From: Chloranthus sessilifolius
Taxonomy: Eukaryota > Streptophyta > Magnoliopsida > Chloranthales > Chloranthaceae
Assembly: GCA_021018995.1 (NCBI GenBank)
Contig: CM037590.1
Coordinates: 39,186,287 to 39,250,286, forward strand
Reading direction: 5' to 3'
Length of the DNA: 64,000 bases
Below are positions 22,521-35,900 of the stretch, one piece after another; the first letter of the stretch is position 1; each line of letters starts with the position of its first letter. Both the position numbers and the translations under genes were made by a program. The notes below the pieces were generated by a model, which ran no database searches, had not been told where the DNA came from, and saw only the letters and a list, made by a program, of their open reading frames with translations.

Positions 22521-25400
22521 AATCTATCCTAATTTCTATTTATTTTCGTGGGTGCTGCCTGTTGACTACTTTGACTCTTTTAGGCCACAGCAGTCTAACC
22601 CAGCTCAAATGCGTTAATGAGCTGTATAATTCGACCTAACTATCCAATCAATCACCGACAAACGGCATGGACCCACTATAGAGTTAGTATTATATATTTA
22701 GCATATACATTAAAGGTTTTGTATGGGTTAATCTCACCCACCAAAATGGTCAAACCTTAGGAACTGGGCATATTTATGAATAGGCAACTCAGGGAAAATG
22801 TGCTTTTGACGCCCGACCTGTGCACCTCCCTCGGTGCAAGGTTGAGGGACCTAATACCAACTCTACCACAGTGAGGCTTGGTGCCTAACCATGCACCAAG
22901 GGTGGTGCACAGGTCAATCTCCTGTGGATCAATAAGTGCAACTACATATTATACTGATTTAATGGTCATAAATATTAATGCATCTCTCGAGATTTGACCT
23001 GTTTAACACACGTAGATTCACCCATCCAGTTCCCTTGGTGCAGGATAAAGCACCTGATACTATACCTCCTCGGGTCCCACACTAAAATTTACGTTTCTAA
23101 ATAAACCCCTCTATCTAAAGCTTAGTGCTCCTTCACCATAAATATCCACCTTAATACCAAAGTTACCCCTACAAGAGGGAAATTCAGAATTATGGGTTGG
23201 TCAGCTAGGCTAATAGGCCAGTAGAAATTACATTTAAAAAAGTAAAAAATAGTTATTTTTTCACACAAAATATATATATTAAAAACTCCGTAAAAATTAA
23301 AAAAAATTGGAAATTTTTGAGAAAAATAATAAAAAATCTGTAAAATATAAATATTTGTTAATCTCAAGATAAAATAGCAAAAACTGCATTTAAAATAGAA
23401 ATATTAAGGTGGATATTTATAATTGAGGGGGGCTTTAGATAACTAAGTTTTAATTCGAACGTTTTGGTTTTTTCGATAACTTAGGATACCAAAGTTTACG
23501 CTTGGACTAATCCCTAAGAGATGCCCTCGCCGCCACAATGCCAAGTATTTCACGGATGACGGGGCATCCTGCTATCATAGAAGAGGTGTCAGCACTTGAA
23601 AGTTGAAATCACTACCTTGGAGAGCACACCCAAGTTGTCTTGGTGATAGTCGGTTGACTCTGGTTCATGGTTCAAAATTTCGGCCGAAATGTTTCGGTCC
23701 CCACTGAAACCGAAATAAAAACTCAAAATTTCGGTATTCACAAGTACCGTGGGGAGGATTTCGGCTCAAATTTCGGTTCAAAATGAAATGAAATCCGATT
23801 TTTTGATCCTTAGTCTAGTTACACCCTTGGAAGTATGACAGATTACCAAACTAAAGAGGACCCTTTTAGCTCACCATCATACCAAACGCTGACCTGCACA
23901 GATGTCGAGACACATAAAAATTGGTAAAAGTCAACATTTGATAGAATTCAATAGCGAATAGCTAAAAGGGTATTATTCATAAACTTGATAATTCTATGAT
24001 GGGTAAAGAGAGAGAACCCTTTACCCATACATCATCTATCATCCTTGTCCCATTTGTTTGGGTTCTTTGCTGTGTCCTACATCTCCAACTCTGGTTTACT
24101 GCTAAAACCTTGTTACAATTCAGGAAGCAAATGTTTTTATAAAAAAATCAGGAAAATTGTAAGAAAGTAAAAGATCAAAGAAGTAGAATAATATACTTCA
24201 GAAAAACAATTATGAGACAATTGGGTTCTAAATCAGAAATTTTAATTTTTTTCCTAAACCTGAGTTTTTAACTAAAACTCGTTACTTTTCTAGAAAACAG
24301 AAATAAGAAATTTTCGTTTCAACATTTTCTTTTTCAATAAGTAATTGAAAAGTATATTTGAGTCAGTTTAAGTGGTCATGGAAACGCAACGTTTTTTAAG
24401 AAACAAATCATTACTTTTCAATCAATAGCAATTAAATCACGACAAGATTGTGTGCTGATTTATTCAATAATTTAAAATGAAAATTTCAAAATGTCAGAAT
24501 TTGGTATCCAAAAACATTTTTAAGCTTCACAAGATCTATGTGAGAGATCTTTTCATTAGATTTAGAAATGTTTGTTCCGAGATTAAAATGGTGATGCCCC
24601 CTATTGATCCTTACTTTTTAATAAGGGAGTGCCACCGTTTCCAGCGTTCTTGAGTTGTATAATGTAACCAACCCGTTCCCAATCTAGATCTAGAATGGGT
24701 CACTTATTAAGGATCCAAGTTAATTGAAAATTTTAGAAAAGGTAAATCACTAAGGTCCACTCTTAATACAAGTTATAAAGAAGTTTCACAAGTTTCCTTA
24801 TTAGGATTTTAATTTTATTTTAGACAGCAGGGAAGTTTCTAAATTTGGCTACAGTGAGAACATCAGATGGTAGGAGAAATAACGTTAAGCACGTCAACTT
24901 TTTTGTCATTTTAGTATATCTAATACTACTAGTTCTATAAATTCTCTTGTAAAATCTTGTTTTCGTTTTGTGTAGTACTTGTTGAATTTCCTTGTGTCGC
25001 CTTACATGGGATATCTGAAATTTGCTGCACAAAAACTTGATACCAGTGTTTTATAGTCTTCTTTGTTTCTGGTTTACATCATTTCCATGCCTACAAGGAC
25101 AAATAAAAAATGCTTAATTTTTTTTCATGCACTGAAGGGGAAATCTCCAACCGCTTAAAACAGGAAGCAACATATAGAACACTAGCATCATGAATATAGC
25201 TAATATCAATATACCCATGACTATAATAAAACAAGAGAAAGAAAATAGGATAAGTTATATTCAATTCTATCAAAATCTACATTACAAGCTCAATGATGCT
25301 TCATCTAGATTCAAAACATTTCATAATGGCATCTACAGGGAAGAAAAAGAAATGCAAATCGAGTAGAAAAAATAAAAGAGAGTAAGATATCACAGAAGCT
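22521..25400. other. Intergenic, AT-rich
   Basis: No gene, tRNA or long open frame is recognised apart from a small hAT-type MITE at 23666-23812. The region from 25.0 to 25.4 kb is probably the 3' flank or UTR of the TOG gene on the minus strand. Confidence 0.4.
23666..23812. mobile_element. hAT-type MITE with AAATTTCGG blocks
   Basis: The element starts CATGGTTCAAAATTTCGG and ends CCGATTTTTTGATCCTTA, matching the CATGGRTCAAAAT TIR family. The flanks CTCTGGTT (23658-23665) and GTCTAGTT (23813-23820) agree at 6 of 8 bases. The interior repeats TTTCGG and its complement. Confidence 0.6.
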
Positions 25401-25425
25401 GGTGTTCTCAAGCATAACTTCTATG

Positions 25426-25707
25426 TTAGCAACCCAAACCAGGACCCTCCTTTGCAATAGGCGTAACGCGAAGTATGGCCTGTGCACTTAAAGGTGCAAG
25501 CTTTGCCTGACAGAAGTCCGCCCAGGAATCTGTGGCCAAATGTTCAGATTCTGAAGTTGATGAGATGTGATATTTCTCATATACATGTTGAAGTTCTGAA
25601 GCGAGAATGCGAGCAGCCTCCCTCGATTCAGGAAGTTGGTCGCTAAGCTGAGATGCGGCTATTTGGATCAATTTATCAATTCCGTAAGCTTTAACTCCTT
25701 CCATTCC
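25426..25707 (-). CDS. TOG gene exon 5 (terminal)
   Basis: After acceptor GATCTTGCAG the exon reads GMEGVKAYGIDKLIQIAASQ, then LPESREAARILASELQ, ends PGLGC and TAA at 25426-25428. The join PRL|GMEGVKAYG matches the helix order of the family. Confidence 0.85.
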   Translation of the reverse strand, partial: GMEGVKAYGIDKLIQIAASQLSDQLPESREAARILASELQHVYEKYHISSTSESEHLATDSWADFCQAKLAPLSAQAILRVTPIAKEGPGLGC

Positions 25708-27365
25708 CTGCAAGATCATATAACAAAAGAGGTAATGAACATCTATCAAATCATGCTAGATCAGAAGTTATCATGAGCTACAGGCAACTGAAATTCCTGG
25801 AATTTGGAGGAAATCATCAAAACATTTATCCAAAAGGTAAAATCAAAGCCCTTGAATATGAATCACATGTGGCTGAAATCCAATTTCTAATGAGAAAAAG
25901 AAGCAAACTGCAAACATAACTACTAAATATATTAGAACTTATACTCTAGAGAGTAAAAAGGTTATTTTTTGCACAAAAAACCAGTATAGTAGCTCTACGG
26001 CTGTGTTTGCATGTATCCCTCAAGTCAATGTGATTAGTTATCCTTTGAGATCAAAATTTAGCTACAGTACACAATCAAAGTTGTCTCTGGTAGGACCTGA
26101 AACACATTAATTGAGATCTATTTGGACCACGACCAACATAGATGTCCAACCAAATGCAGCCTAAGCTAAAAATATAAGCAACTGACTCTAAATGAGCAAT
26201 TGTAATAATCTATCTCATAGTGTCAAATGTCGTAGTTAATATAAGTCCTTTGTTTCACTCAAGAATTAGGCATTTACACTAACCATGTTTGGGATACCTA
26301 GGCACCCAGAGACGAGGAAGGGCGTAGCAAGCGACGAAATGCTTCGGGGAGTTGAAAATAAGCATAGATCCGGAGATTCCCGAATAGGTCAACCTTTCGA
26401 ACTGCTGCTGAATCCATGGGCAGGCAAGAGACAACCTGGCGAACTGAAACATCTTAGAAGCCAGAGGAAAAGAACACAAAAGTGATTCTCATAGTAGTGA
26501 CATGCATAATGTTGAGCTACGAGAAAGCGACAAGAGCATAGAGTGTGAGTGGGACTGAGATGCGTATGTTAAGATGGATAAGTGGAGTAACAAGAAAGGA
26601 CAAATAAGGGATGAGTCGGAAATTTGAGAGCGGCACCTATAAAGGAGGAAATAATAGAATGCCCTTTGAGATGGTTTGGAGATGTGTTATGACTCGGGTC
26701 TGAGGAGGCTAATTCGATGGTGTTAGATGTTGAGGAGCACCAAATTTCGTATGGGTGCTCCACACCCTGTCACTACTCACGAAGAAAGAAAGAATTTGAA
26801 TTAGACTGGACACCAAGCTGGCACCCTTATTCTATATTTTGCATGCTATGTTTTTAGCATCTAAATTCTAGAAAGAGAGAATCATTTTTGGACTTTTCCT
26901 CCTTTTAGCTAACTAAGCCCAATATAATCCCATAAATTAAGGGATTTATTTTATATTTGTAGCAAGAGCACCCTTGATTTCAAATCATTAGAAAATCTTT
27001 CGACTCTTGCTTCTTTGGATTGGGAACTTGCCCAATCGGGTCTCCTCTCTCTACTCTCCCTCATATACCTGAGAGCAAGAAGAGAAAGCCTCGTCTTTCT
27101 CTCCATTGACTCTCTCTCTAAATCTCAGCCACCCTATCTCCATCTCTCGCTACCCTTAATCCCAACCCGAAAACAGAGAAGAGAAAATCTCTTTCTCTCT
27201 CTCTCTCTCTCTCTCTCACCGACCCAAGTAGCAGCAGCCAGCAGCCAACCCAAGCCGTCCCCCAATTAAACCCTCTCTCTTCCTCCCTCTCTACATCCCC
27301 CCTCTTCTTTTGACTAGACACCCAAACAGCAAGTCCCCAATTAATCCAACTCTCGTTCCCAAACG

Positions 27366-27401
<36 letters not shown>

Positions 27402-30400
27402 GTGTAACTTGGTAGCCCAATCACAACAGCAGCCACGAAACCTATTGGGCTCTGTACTGTCTGTCTCTCCTTCTCCATCATCTTCTTCTTTGGATAGCAC
27501 CACATAGCTACAATGGCAAAGATAGCCAAGCAGCCCACCACTCATTTTCTGTTTTTTTTTTAACCAATGAAGCAGCCACCACCTCCTCCTTGTAGAGCCA
27601 CCGAGACACCCCTTCTCCTCCGCACAAAGCTGCATAAGAACTTCCCCACCTTAAGCAAGGTGCAATCAGTCATAGCACCTTCAAGCCACGTGTACAATCA
27701 TGACCCCAAGCTCTTCCTCTCTATTTCTATGTTATTTTGTTCTCTACTCAACCAACATCAATATGCAACAGCCCATTAATCTCAAGTACAAAATGATCAC
27801 TACTCTCCTTCGGTTTGGAACCATGGCAGCGACAAAACATCACGTGAAGAGCAGCCGCCAACACCACCATCTCCTCGTCCTCTATTGACATTCACCTTCG
27901 GACAACACCACAGGTTGGGCCACCTTCTCAACTTTTTTAGCCTAATCACGCATAAACGAGGCTCCTCGGTGTTGCATTAGAGTCCCGTGCGATGACGACT
28001 CGATCCGGGAGAAAACGCAAACGACCCGATGCTCGGTCTCTTCAGTCGGAGCCACCTCAAACCTTCGCGAGCCAACCCAAAACCGTAGACGATCATCAAA
28101 TGAGGTGGGTGCCTTCTTATCTAGTACAAATCTACTCAGTTTACACTTTTTTATTAATATGATTAGTTTTGTTAAAATCATTGAAAACTCAAACAAAAAT
28201 ATGGAAAACTGATTTTTTGCACCATTTCCATATATTCCAGTATTCACATTTTTATTTAATATATTCAGAACCTCGATACTTTGACTACGTCAATCTAGAG
28301 ATCCTAACCTTATCAGTTTTTGGTCTAAGAGTAGACCCACATACATTCTGACTGACTTCCAATCCGACGGTTTAGATCCCAGTAAATAGTTTATTAAATC
28401 ATTCTTTACATGCTATTAAAATATGAAAAATATATATAAATCTATATACTGCTCTCAGCACTTAGAATAATTTATGCTTCAGATTTATTTCATATAAATT
28501 TGTATATACATAGATTAATTGGTCACCTTTGACCCATGATTCTTGGAAACCGGGCCGAACCAGCCCACTTGCCCAAGTTTACAATGGCTTCAATAAGAAC
28601 TTAGTCAAGTCTGTCAGATAAAAATAATCTCATCGTGTTTTTCAACACGCTTTTCAAAGCGTAAAAATCTAGGGAAAACTAAGGGGTTTGAGCCGTGTAC
28701 ATTAAGGATAAAGGGGTCAGTTTGACTCCCTATTTGACCCGGTTTTTGGTCAAACTAATGTATGAGCCAAACATGGACCCAACCTAATGTTTGGAATTTT
28801 GGATGAAATCTGATGGCCCAGAAAAGTTAAATTTACACGTGAGCCCTTCTTTTTTTATTATAGATCACTTCGGGCGCCATCTCATGTGGATTATTCCACA
28901 TTCGACAAACGTTTAGTAGGCGAAAGAGTCTTCTTTTTCACTGATCTAGGTCCACTAAAAATTTAGCTTTAAACATCTTCACAGAACTCAAGATTCGCGA
29001 GTTATTAGATTTATGGCCATGACACGTCATTAGAAAAATTGTTGGTATAGGATTATTTTAGTAAAATTGTGTCATCACCCACACACGTAAGGTTTGGTCC
29101 ACCAATAACATGGGTTATTTAAGAACCCCAACCATCACAAAGGTCCATGAGCATTGTGGGCCCGTCTAGTTTATAGACGTATATCCAATGTAGCCAATCG
29201 CGCGTTTTGAGAAATCGCAGACTAATCTTCAAGGAATGGCCCAAACCCAACTTCTAAACTTAGAACAACTTGTTAGGTTTATATTTTGCTCACACCATGA
29301 GAATGTAGACACCTCGATAATCGTTTTTAATATGATCTTGTGACCCGAATTGATGACTTTCTAGATAAGGGTCCAAAGGACCAAATCAAGGGTCGAAACT
29401 TTGAGAGACCCAAATATCCTATTCCCTGACTATATCTATAAGTTTAGATCGATTTAAATTGGATTATATATACCATGAAAATCGTGTGACGAGGATCCGA
29501 CGAGCGAAACTTGTGTGAGTCACACGGGAGTCAATCCTTAGCCAAATTTCACAAATGACCAGTCTATTTTCATCATATCGACAAGAACTACCTGATGAGA
29601 TCAGTCTAACATAAATTTGTGATACATATTTTAGAATAGATATACCTTCATTGTACGTCATCATCTTCTTTCTCTTAAAAATGAGCGAGATACCTTTAGT
29701 TACTCTTAGATCACGCTTAGACCCTATAACGTCTTAGAGTTCAATCCAATATCTGAGAGTTAAAGTCTAACTGACCATTTTATAATACAGATTTTATATC
29801 AGTATTTCTAACATCTCCTTATGATTGATTTATGGGTTTGAATCATAGTTCGAAATATTATGAGTAATATTAGTTCCCATATGGTTAGATGCCCTCTTAT
29901 TATATGTTTCATTTGTATTGTGTGACATTCATCACATAGAAATACGTTAGGGCATATGTATGATAAGAAAAAGAAATAAGATACAACACACGGCTTATAA
30001 GCCTTCGTCACGGTGGAGTTTCTTTCACGGTCACGTGAAACTTGGAATATAGGCGTTCCTGTACGAATGTAACCCTCTATGGTAGTATGAGATGCCACAC
30101 GAAGTACATCCAGGTTACTACGGAACTTGTCCCTTGGAAAGCGTAGTTTGTGAAGCCTATCGCACCATGACCTATTCTAATTAAATTTAAGAAAAGATGA
30201 AATATGAATATGTTAAGCTACGAGATGTTAAGGAAAGTGAGGACTTAAGCTCACGCAAATATGAAATTGGGGCGGAGACCTAAGCCCAGAATCGAATAAT
30301 ATTATGATATGTTACGATACACTGTGGAGGTCAGCTAAACATTAATTAAGTTTCTACACGTGCCACATCTTGCGTGCCACCGCAAGATTCAACGTCTGCA

Positions 30401-32800
30401 GTCAAGACGGGTCTTAAGGACAATATGATACGACAACAATGGCGGAGCCAAGATTTTTCTAATGGGGGATATCTTATAGTCATAAGATAATAATAATAGT
30501 AAAGAACACTTCAATGGTGTGAGATCAAAATTTCTAATTTAATGGTAGAAGGTTGTTTAAACACTATTTGGTGTATGAATATCTGTCAGGAGTCATTATC
30601 CCTAAAAAGGGCTTGGGAAACCGAAAGAGAATTTTGGGATAGGATTTGGGGAGAGAGAGAGAATTTTGGGAGTAATATTTGGGAAGAGAGAGAGAGAGAG
30701 AGAATTTTGGGAGTCTATTTCTGTTAAAAAATTTGTGGATAAAAAAGTAAGTTTTAAAAATATCTTAAGAAGTTTTGGGATTTAGGGGATCTTTATTAAA
30801 AGGTCTTGTCCCTAAAAAGATGGAACTTAAAAGATTTTAAAGAAAAAAAAACTTGCGATGGGGGATCCTGGGACCCCCCATTGAACAACGTGGCTCTACC
30901 ACTGTATGACAGTGTTTCGACTTAAGGGGACACTGATTTTTATGCGCGTAACCTCATCGAGCTGGATGGTGGTTTATGTTATGATATGGAGGTTATGTGG
31001 TTATCTACACGTGGACCTCGCGTGATAGGCTCGAGCAGCGATCTTGGCACAGATCGTTTAAACAAGATAAGTACGATACGAAGTACGTTGTGTAGACGTA
31101 TGGAGTAATAAGAAGGCTTCCGATATGTCACATAAGTTAAGTTGACAAGACAAGTAATAAAAGTGTTAAGCATTAGAAACATCATAAGCATTGAAATCTG
31201 TTACGTCCTTTCAGCTTTATAGTTATGTAATATTTATAAGAACTTTTATTATGCTGCTTATAGGAAATTTTTAAAGGATTCACTTTTGCTCACAAAGTTG
31301 CACCTACGATCGCTTGGGTAGATTGTGGTGGATCGGTTATGCAACCCATTGAGTTTACGTGACTGAGTAACCTCACCCCCTCCCAAAAATTAACAGCTGC
31401 AGGTGAAGATATGGACTACACTGCCCAGTGGACTTGATGCATTGGTAGATGATACGGTTTATGAGGGTGACGATATGGATGACCAGCTTGACGTTGCTAG
31501 GTATGTAATAAATAGTTAGGAAGGCTTTTCAGTAGTTAACCGTATATTTATTTATGGTCATTTAGTATAATGAACTCAAAATTCAATATAAGTTTAATGA
31601 AAGAAATTTTTATATGAGAAAAAAATTTGATTCACGATTTTTGAGAGCCCAATTTTATGTAAGATCTAGTATGATATGTATGTCCGCTTATCGCCTTAAC
31701 AAGCATGTGGAGTCATGACACGGGAATCTAGACCCTTGAGATCGGCTAGGATTCTGGGTCGTGACAAGATGCCCATCAGATGCTGGAAACTATGTATGAA
31801 GGATTGAGACGTTACATGCAGAAGAAGTAGGAGAAGAGGAAGAAGAGGAAGGAACTTAAAGGAAAGAAATAAGAAATGACATGAAAGATTACAAAGTTAG
31901 GAGAACTTCGCATCATACGGAAGCAAGTAGAAAAATACGAATCACAAATAGATGAGATAAGACTATGATGATGATGATGATGACGACTAACCTTGTTTTT
32001 CATCACTTGATCTTTGCCTATGACTCGTTAAAATGGAGCAAGGTGAGACGATCCATTCCCTTTGTTGCCTATATAGGAGACAACATGACAAGGTCTGTCA
32101 GATTGTACTGCTTATTACATCGTCACCTATGCAGATAAAGGAAAGATGCACAAACTTCTCCCTCTCCCCCACCAATAAATGGCGGCCTCTATTTGAAAGA
32201 TCTAGAGAGGTTTGACAAAAACATTCCCCATAGTATAAATCAAAAGAAAGAATTCCACTATTTTCAAAAAGGTCAGATTACAATTGAGTTCGTAATTTTT
32301 TTTATAACGGACCCTGGAATGTCAAGTAAAAGGATCTAGGCAACCTAGCAAATTTTCAAAAATTTGTGCCAGCATAAAATAAGCATAATAAAAAAAAATA
32401 CCCAAGAACACTCTAGGACTATAGATTTAAAGATAAAACTACGAATAATACCCATATAAGAGCACAAAAAGAGGAGAGGAGTAAAAGGGACACCTAAGTA
32501 AGCTCATGGTCACTAATGCCTGTTGGAATCACACTTTCCTTGCCAAAGGATAGAGAAAAAATATTCGTAATAACACCCAGTGAGGTGGCTTGGGAAATTT
32601 CGAAGAACAACTAATCTGCAATAGACGCACAAACATCACAAATTTCCATTTAATTTTGTGATTGCCAAATCTAAAGTTACAATTACAAATAAGTGTTTTT
32701 GTCCACCCAATAACGAAGAACCGATAGCCATGTTACTTTGAATATTGGTATGTTCTGCTTAAAGAACTGCTCGAAAAGTGTAACTATGTTCATTGAGAGA

Positions 32801-32833
<33 letters not shown>

Positions 32834-32953
32834 GTGATTCTTCTTCTTTTTCTTTGCTTCTTTTTCCTCCTTTCTTCCTTTTGCTTTTTCATTCCAAGAG
32901 GAGCAAGACATCTCCATCCTTTCTAGGTGACTTGAATGTTAATAGACCTTTAA

Positions 32954-32991
<38 letters not shown>

Positions 32992-35900
32992 CATCTCTCT
33001 CCAACCCAACTTTTGATAATTTAACACAATTTTGTTCTTTCGTGAACCTTAGGACCAAAGTCTCCTATCATCATCTCAAGTAAAAAATTTAGTATTCTTT
33101 AAGCATTTAAGAGCAGTGTATACCAAGAAGGGATATCAACTCAAGGGATGACTGTTGAAGTAATTGAAATAAAAGTATAAATAACCTTGACAAATTTATT
33201 TATTTTTTTGTTTAAACGAAAGCATCAGGAACAGATGATATACCCAACTTCTAGTGCATCCTATGAATCCTGGGGACAGAGGGCGTAAGTTCCTTAAAGA
33301 AGAGGACTCTTTTACAAAACTTAGTCATATGCCATTATGTTTTAACAAAACCTAGGGCTTTCACATGATGTAAGGCATTACAACTTGCTCTCACCCGACA
33401 ACTTGTTTGATCTCAATTTTTCAGGCATATTATTGAGTCTTTATTTTTATTTTTCATTTTCCTGTTGTTATTCCTTGCCAAGTTTAGTACTCATCTCATA
33501 TCATGGTAAAATGTATGCGGTCATGAAAAAATATAGGTGAAAGTATAGCTGAGTTTCTTTGAAGCTTGGTCTTAATATAACAATTCTTGCATTGAGATTC
33601 ACTTCAATAACTTACGATATGTAGACACAAACTCAAAGTGTTGAGTACTGGACAAAATATGAGTATCAAAAACAAAAACTTCAACATATAGAAACAGTGA
33701 CACAAACAAACACACACACACACACACACACAAATTTATCATCATCATCATCAACATCACAGCCTTATCCCATCTATTTAGGGTCATCATATATTTTATA
33801 TATATGATGATGGTGATGATGATGTGAGAGAGAAAGAGTCTTTTGGGTGTTTAAAGGCAAATGAGCCATTTCTGTCATTTAAAAGAAAATGGGTTTTGTT
33901 TCCTTTTCAATTTGAAAGGGTTGTTGATAAATGCACCCCTTCTTAGCTATTAGTTAAGGTAGAAAAAAATCGATGAACATCAACATTATCAACATTGTCT
34001 CATCCAACTATTTGGGGTCATATTTGTGAGGCCTATTTCTCCACTCATTTCTGTTTTGGACTAAATTCTGTCACTCTGTACTGCTTAATGTCACTTTTCG
34101 CATGTACATTGTCTTGTTGCTTCCTTTGTAACCCAATACTTGGTACCATATATTAATGAAAGTATTACAGCCTCCCCTTCATAAAAATGCCCTTTTCATT
34201 ATAGTGATAACCATTTGATTACGCAACATACCACTTGTCTATCTCCATTTCACCCACCTTGCACCAATCCTGTTTGAAATCTCCATCTCAAGCCCACATT
34301 GATGACATGGTATAAGGATTAATTTTGAAATGAAATCAATCACTCTTTTCTTGTCAAAGCCAATGGTGAAAGAAAGAGTACAGCCAGCGTTTAGAGCTTT
34401 ATATAGCATATCAATTATAGAGAGGATGTACGCTCATGCGTTTTGGGTAAGGCAGATTGTAGATTGTGGGTACTGCATGAGTGGCTCTTTGGCTTTACAA
34501 TAGAAAGCCTGACAGAGAGAAAAAAAAAAAATTTCTACCCCATCCCAGGTCATAGTGAGGCTTCGGGTGCATTCACAAAAGAGGAAATCAAACGTGTGCT
34601 CTATCGTATAATAGAGACCAAAGATTGAAATGCTATCACATAGTAGCACTAAATGAATTTTTATTGACCCAATGATCCTCTCAGCTCTCATAATCACTAA
34701 ACTTGTAGTCCAAGCATTCTAATTGTAATATATACAGAAATAAAAAAGCGAAAAAAGAACAGTAAATTATTTTACTTGAAAACTATAAAAAAAACAATTG
34801 AAATGATTTAATAAATTAGGAAAAGGTAAGAAACTTGATGGTTTCTGAGATGTAAGTAAATTGTGACTTACCAAGTCTCTTTTCAAAGAACATGTGATTT
34901 CCTGATCTAATAATTGTTATATTGTGTAAATGTTTCTTACATCAAAGTGCTGCTTAATTTAAATATATTATTTATTTTTTAATACTTTGTGCATTTATAT
35001 GGATGTGTCAGTACTCAGTACAGCTGGTCTGCTGAAGTTGTGCTTGATTTCCATATATGCCTTCAACACCGACTCAAGTATCCATGATCTACATAGGCAA
35101 TCAGTGTTATTAGTAGCATGCTATATTTCCTTAGCATAAAAAATCATGACTGCAGCGCACAATTGGGGGTGTGGTGCTATATTATATCTATATTACTTAT
35201 TCCATAAATAATAAAAAATTACAAGCATCGGAAAGAAAACAAGCAGTAACCATAATATTTTTTTCCTGGTAAGCGGTAACCATCATATACAGTGAGTAAA
35301 TGCGTAACAAGAAGGTTTATGGAAGTGTTTCAGAAAGCCTTATATACAGTGATTAAATGCGTAACAAGAAGGTTTATGGAAGTGTTTCAGAAAGTCTTAT
35401 ATCTAGTTGCTCTAGGCTCCTAGATCCAAAGTATGCAGTGACTCTGTTGCATCTGGGTATAGTGTGCCTTAAGCATACCTTGATTCATCAAGAAATGGGC
35501 CATCCATACTGCGAATCAAAAAATAACTTGAAATTTGAAACTGAGAAACAAAGGATGATTAACATATACTGCCAAAAATAAGTTTTCATTGGATAAATAA
35601 GCTGGGTAATGTTTCGTCTGAGTGTGCAGCAATGGTGAAATAAAAAATGCAGAAATCAAAGATTTGTTGAAGAAAATAACAATACAGATGAAAAAACAAA
35701 CTAATGAAAGAAAATAGCAAAGGCAGAGAGGATGACAATCTTACTAGTCGTGGTACACTTCGACAAAAACACATCGATGCCTTTGCCCGTATTCGAGGAT
35801 TCTTGTGTTTAAGATATGGTTGCAACATTGGTAATAAAAGAGTAGGGGATACCCAAGTGGTCATTGTCATCAAGGTTCTCTCTGCAGCCTCGCATACAAA

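Larger units (their letters stand above)
26900..31790 (+). mobile_element. Long unclassified repeat, copy A (LTR-retrotransposon-like)
   Basis: This about 4.9-kb block recurs inverted at about 59590-63200. Shared landmarks include a CT-rich leader (27.0-27.5 kb), GGTGGGTG...TTACACTTTT (28.1 kb), GCTCACACCATGAGAATGTAG (29.29 kb), ACACGTGCCACATC...GGACAATATGATACGACA (30.36-30.43 kb), a KIWTTLPSGLDALVDDTVYE-like frame (31.40-31.5 kb) and GATTCTGGGTCGTGACA (31.75 kb). No RT, integrase or gag is visible, so it is a non-autonomous element or a very long LTR. It fills much of TOG intron 4. Confidence 0.6.

Noticed and set aside
26285-26485. 66-codon + frame
   Set aside because: The DNA is a plastid 23S rRNA copy; the open frame is by chance.
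27015-27779. A separate + strand gene with a CT-rich leader
   Set aside because: The frames are Ser/Leu/Pro low-complexity, and a related purine-rich leader lies inverted at about 62.6-62.9 kb, so it belongs to the long repeat.
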